The position numbers and the translations under genes are program-made. The notes below the pieces were generated by a model, which saw nothing but the letters and a program-made list of their open reading frames with translations, was not told the DNA's origin and searched no databases. This document shows, piece after piece, positions 61,009 through 64,000 of a stretch of DNA of 64,000 bases (positions are counted from its first letter, which is position 1; the number at the start of each line of letters is the position of its first letter). Origin of the DNA: Opitutales bacterium (GTDB lineage: Bacteria > Verrucomicrobiota > Verrucomicrobiia > Opitutales > UBA2995); contig JAJDZZ010000021.1 of NCBI GenBank assembly GCA_022824405.1, positions 1-64,000 of the forward strand. Reading direction: 5' to 3'.

Positions 61009-62532
61009 ATGTCCCAGGACGCTTGCGAGGAGTTTCTCAAAGTCGCCCCCCAGTTCAAACTCGGGAAATTGGTTACCGAACGACCCCACCCTGACACCAC
61101 GGATCTTTCCCTTCTGGCCAGGGAAGATTTGCCGGGAGCCATTGCCTGCTTAAAAGCGGTGGACGACAAAGCCTTGTCCCAAATGCGCGGTTACGCCGGA
61201 AAAATTGCCCGATTGGGCTCCGATATTCAAACCGTCCTGAGGCGGGGAAACCGCGTATTTCTGTGTGGTTGCGGAGCAACCGGGAGGCTGTCCATTGCCC
61301 TCGAGGTATTTTGCCGCGAAGGGATGATGGGGGAGGCCTCCCAGGATCGGGTCGTTGGATTCATGGCGGGGGGCGATGCCGCCCTGATCAAGTCGATCGA
61401 GAATTTCGAGGATCGGCCTTCCTTCGGAAAGCGGCAATTGTTGGAGTTGGGGTTTTCAGAGGACGATTTGTTTATCGGTATTACGGAGGGAGGGGAAACG
61501 CCCTACGTCATCGGGGCCACGGAAGCGGCGGCGAAATATTCCAATCGCAAACCCTGGTTTCTTTATTGTAATCCCGACGACCGACTCATCCGGCTGGTGG
61601 AAAGGTCCGCGTCAGTCCTCGGCAATAATGGAATTAGCAAATTGAACCTGCAGGTGGGTTCCATGGCGCTTTCCGGCAGCACCCGAATGCAGGCCAGCAC
61701 CGTGCAAATGGCGGCGGTCGGTTGGGCCCTCATCCACGGGCACGACAGGGAGAAAATTTTATCCGGCCTGGTTCGGTTAAGGGAATTCTGGGATGGGCTG
61801 GAAATCGCTCCTTTGGCCGATTTCACCAATTTGGAAGCCCGTATGTACCGGGATAAGGAATACGTTCTCTACCAAACCGAATCCTGCGGAGTAACCGTAT
61901 TGACTGATACGACGGAACGATCCCCCACCTTCAGCTTGAGTCCGTTTGAAAATAATCTTCTGCCCGGGGACAGTCCTTCCCTAAGTTATTTGACCCTTCC
62001 CCAAGCCCACGACCCGGCCTCGGCTTGGCGAGAACTGCTGAAACGTTCTCCCCGGTGCCTGGAATGGCCTGAAGTAGCAGCTTTCACGGGAGAAGAATTT
62101 TTCTACGGTTTCAACTTGGACTCGAATTGCGAGAAACGGCGGCGTCAAAAAACGGGGTCGCCCCATCACCACCGGTTCATCGTTGAATCGACCGACGAGG
62201 GGATACGGTGGAACCTGGGTCCGACCGATTGGGATATGGCAACCGGCACATTTGGCATTTTGGAAAAAAACCTGATCCTCAAAATGCTCTTGAATATCCA
62301 TTCAACCCTGGTCATGGGAAAACTCGGACGATACGAAAGCAATTTGATGACCTACGTAAAACCCAGCAATTTCAAGCTAATCGACCGAAGTATCCGCTAC
62401 GTAAGGTTGTTGGCGAGGCATCGGAATATCGAACCTCCGAGCTACCCGGAGGTGGCCCGCCTCTTGTTTGAAGTGAAAGATACCATTGGCCCCGAAGATC
62501 CCATTGTATTGAAGGTATTGGAAAAATTGTGA
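61009..62532 (+). CDS. MurQ/GCKR-like SIS-domain protein
   Basis: A protein of 507 residues with a SIS (sugar isomerase) domain related to N-acetylmuramate-6-phosphate etherase and glucokinase regulator. Motifs are [57 protein letters not shown] and [19 protein letters not shown], the last matching the MurQ GSTRM segment. MurQ is normally about 300 residues; this has a further 200-residue C-terminal domain resembling a second SIS-like unit. The glutamate of MurQ in IENFED is present, but another catalytic Glu is not clearly aligned. Etherase activity is therefore unproven. It lies 29 bp before metA. Confidence 0.78.
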   Translation: MSQDACEEFLKVAPQFKLGKLVTERPHPDTTDLSLLAREDLPGAIACLKAVDDKALSQMRGYAGKIARLGSDIQTVLRRGNRVFLCGCGATGRLSIALEVFCREGMMGEASQDRVVGFMAGGDAALIKSIENFEDRPSFGKRQLLELGFSEDDLFIGITEGGETPYVIGATEAAAKYSNRKPWFLYCNPDDRLIRLVERSASVLGNNGISKLNLQVGSMALSGSTRMQASTVQMAAVGWALIHGHDREKILSGLVRLREFWDGLEIAPLADFTNLEARMYRDKEYVLYQTESCGVTVLTDTTERSPTFSLSPFENNLLPGDSPSLSYLTLPQAHDPASAWRELLKRSPRCLEWPEVAAFTGEEFFYGFNLDSNCEKRRRQKTGSPHHHRFIVESTDEGIRWNLGPTDWDMATGTFGILEKNLILKMLLNIHSTLVMGKLGRYESNLMTYVKPSNFKLIDRSIRYVRLLARHRNIEPPSYPEVARLLFEVKDTIGPEDPIVLKVLEKL

Positions 62533-62561
62533 TACAGTGGCCCTTTCCCGAATTTCCCACC

Positions 62562-63479
62562 ATGCCTATAAAGATTCCCGATAATCTCCCGGCAAGGAGC
62601 GCCCTGGAAGCCGAAAACATCTTCGTTATGACCGAAGACAGGGCCATCCATCAGGATATCCGCGCCCTCGAAGTGGCGGTGCTCAACCTGATGCCCAATA
62701 AAATCGAGACAGAAACCCAATTGTTGCGGTTACTCGGAAACACCCCCCTCCAGGTCAATATCACATTTCTGACGACCGACACCTACAAATCAAGGAATAC
62801 GAGTAAAGATCACCTTTCGGCCTTTTATCAGACCTGGAATGAGGTAAAGGCCTATAAATTCGATGGCCTCATCATTACCGGAGCCCCCATCGAACGACTG
62901 GATTGGAAAGCCGTCGCCTACTGGAAGGAGCTGACCGCAATCCTGGATTGGAGTCGGACCCACGTGTGGTCCTGCTTTTTCATTTGCTGGGGAGCCCAAG
63001 CAGCCCTTCAGCACTTCTACGGCATCCCCAAATACGAGTTGTCCGAAAAATTGTTCGGTCTCTTCACCCATAAGAAAATAAAACGAGACTCGATCCTGTT
63101 GAGGGGCTTTGACGAAGAATTTACCGTTCCCGTAAGCCGCCACACGGAGGTGCGCCGCCACGATATCGAAAAGGTGAACGACTTGGATATCCTGTCCGAA
63201 TCCGATGAATCGGGGCTCTATATCGTTCGGGACAAATCCACCCGTCGGCTCTACGTCTTCAATCATTCGGAATACGAGGCCGATACCCTCAAACGCGAAT
63301 ACGAACGCGACCTGGAGAAAAACCTGCCCATTTCCAAGCCCCGGAACTACTTTCCAAACGACGATCCCAGCCAAAAACCCATCCTGTGTTGGAGGGCCCA
63401 TTCAAACCTCCTCTACAATAACTGGCTCAATTACTACGTTTACCAGAGCACCCCCTACGACATCAACCAGATCGATTGA
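62562..63479 (+). CDS. metA: Homoserine O-acyltransferase MetA
   Basis: MetA acylates homoserine at the first committed step of methionine synthesis. The 305-residue protein shows [23 protein letters not shown], the catalytic Cys in [10 protein letters not shown], and the His/Glu pair in [16 protein letters not shown], all family hallmarks. At the position controlling acyl choice the sequence is [10 protein letters not shown], with Glu where succinyl-CoA-specific enzymes such as E. coli have Gly. This predicts O-acetylhomoserine. I used ATG 62562. Its natural partner, the cystathionine synthase, lies at 3536. The stop abuts a compound repeat. Confidence 0.93.
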   Translation: MPIKIPDNLPARSALEAENIFVMTEDRAIHQDIRALEVAVLNLMPNKIETETQLLRLLGNTPLQVNITFLTTDTYKSRNTSKDHLSAFYQTWNEVKAYKFDGLIITGAPIERLDWKAVAYWKELTAILDWSRTHVWSCFFICWGAQAALQHFYGIPKYELSEKLFGLFTHKKIKRDSILLRGFDEEFTVPVSRHTEVRRHDIEKVNDLDILSESDESGLYIVRDKSTRRLYVFNHSEYEADTLKREYERDLEKNLPISKPRNYFPNDDPSQKPILCWRAHSNLLYNNWLNYYVYQSTPYDINQID

Positions 63480-63480
63480 A

Positions 63481-63825
63481 GCGCCAATCAGGAATGAGAG
63501 AGAAGGGAAAAAACCACAGAGGACACAGAGATAAAAAAGGATGAAGAAATGACTCTCGCAAAGATCGCAAAGGGCGCAAAGGTATCCGGCTTCGCCGGAA
63601 GAAGATTTAACGGAGGGGGGACATTCCTGTCCCCCGCCATGCCGGATACCTCTGGGCATGGCCCAGACACTATTTCTCAACTGTAGGAGCGGCTTTACGC
63701 CGCGATCCCAATAAACGTCCTCACCCCAATCGGGGGATAAACCCCCTCCTACAGTTTATAATGCCTCTTCTCCCCAATTCCTCATTCCTCATTCCTAATT
63801 CCTAATTGGCGCGCCTCAGCGCGCC
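63481..63825. repeat. Compound repeat element with inverted arms, second example
   Basis: The left arm begins GCGCCAATCAGGAATGAG right after the metA stop. The right arm (63772-63825) is its inverse: ATTCCTC iterons, ATTCCTAATTGG, then the hairpin GGCGCGCTGAGGCGCGCC on the minus strand. Inside, in order: CCACAGAGGACACAGAG, CTCTCGCAAAGATCGC, AAAGGGCGCAAAGG, the hairpin TCCGGCTTCGCCGGA, TTTAACGGAGGGGGGAC, a GGGGGGACATTCCTGTCCCCC-type stem split by CATTCC, then two facing REP units. This is the most complete copy of the compound element in the window. Confidence 0.75.
63679..63757. repeat. Two REP units in inverted orientation (REPIN-like)
   Basis: AACTGTAGGAGCGGC...GCCGCGAT at 63679-63706 faces ATCGGGGG...CTCCTACAGTTT at 63729-63757, with a 22-bp spacer. 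The two copies have different stems (GCGGC/GCCGC and GGGGG/CCCCC) but identical flanks, so the pairing is maintained in each. Facing pairs of REPs form REPINs, which can move using a RAYT transposase encoded elsewhere. Single units lie at 73-102 and 5112-5140. Confidence 0.7.
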
Positions 63826-64000
63826 TTTGTGTTCTTCAACTCCAACAAACCCTCCAATCGGTCCAACCGACTCAAGCGATCCCGAACCTTTCGGGCCCCT
63901 TTGAATTCCTTGAAGAAAACGACGAGGCGTGGCTTCAATTTGCCCAGCAAAGCGCGGGGAGGCAGGTGGGCATAGTGCCGTCTCATGATACCTGCGTAAC
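63816..64000 (-). CDS. C-terminal end of an unidentified protein (partial)
   Basis: A frame open from the window edge to a TGA at 63816-63818. The visible residues include YAGIMRRHYAHLPPRALLGKLK, VVFFKEFKGARKVRDRLSRLDRLEGLLELKN and the end TKAR. The content is basic and helical; a glycosyltransferase C-terminus is possible but not demonstrated. The last codons and the stop come from the GGCGCGC hairpin arm of the compound repeat 63481-63825, as in the M29-like gene at 2302. An internal ATG lies at 63986, so the frame may start there or continue beyond the window. Confidence 0.55.
   Translation of the reverse strand, partial: YAGIMRRHYAHLPPRALLGKLKPRLVVFFKEFKGARKVRDRLSRLDRLEGLLELKNTKAR

Overview
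The window looks like chromosomal DNA of a polysaccharide-degrading member of Verrucomicrobiota (Opitutae or Puniceicoccales-like). The evidence is a very long TonB-dependent receptor with an Opitutae-style N-terminus, a paired DUF1501 and DUF1549/DUF1553 cytochrome-type locus, three secreted sulfatases, a family 8 polysaccharide lyase, and a pseudopilin with a DGHV-type C-terminus. This placement is inferred from gene families, not measured. I recognise no rRNA, tRNA, CRISPR array, phage or transposase gene.

Layout. 1-6.4 kb: a sulfatase, an M29-like peptidase, a fungal-type cystathionine gamma-synthase and PhoU, separated by dense repeats. 6.4-14.5 kb: a DsbA-like secreted protein, a Tat-exported TIM-barrel isomerase, a small membrane protein, a cation/proton antiporter, Maf, NAD synthetase, a VOC protein and a PhoD-like phosphatase. 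14.5-32.6 kb: a catabolic region with a sulfatase, a TonB receptor, the DUF1501/DUF1553 pair, a chondroitin-lyase-like PL8 enzyme, a YHS protein, a FetAB-like ABC pair and a further sulfatase. 32.6-40.1 kb: a ProA-like dehydrogenase, an FG-GAP protein and a MacA/split-MacB/TolC efflux operon. 40.4-43.6 kb: a GntP permease and a sugar-acid-type dehydratase. 43.6-64 kb: mostly housekeeping genes (an RRM protein, ArgA, Mpl, LMW-PTP, a pseudopilin, VapBC, GlgA, RNase R, bifunctional nuclease, Dus, RluA, a TonB-family protein, Upp, a MurQ-like SIS protein and MetA).

How the genes may work together. The TonB receptor, sulfatases and PL8 lyase would import, desulfate and cleave a sulfated uronic-acid polysaccharide. 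The GntP/dehydratase pair could process released sugar acids, though it is a separate locus. MetA, with a glutamate predicting acetyl-CoA use, and the cystathionine synthase are at opposite ends of the window and would form one route to methionine.

The most unusual content is non-coding. At least ten intergenic spaces are built from one shared set of short repeat modules in varying order and orientation. Two of them (2080-2323 and 63481-63825) are bounded by inverted arms, each a GC hairpin followed by AATTAGG-type iterons, and so resemble small non-autonomous mobile elements. Several genes take their last codons or stop codon from a repeat. A different 201-bp element with 17-bp inverted ends and an apparent 3-bp target duplication sits in frame inside the signal peptide of the first sulfatase; removing it on paper restores a normal signal peptide. 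A strong terminator with a UUCG loop at 44201-44224 ends what looks like a small structured RNA with no ORF.
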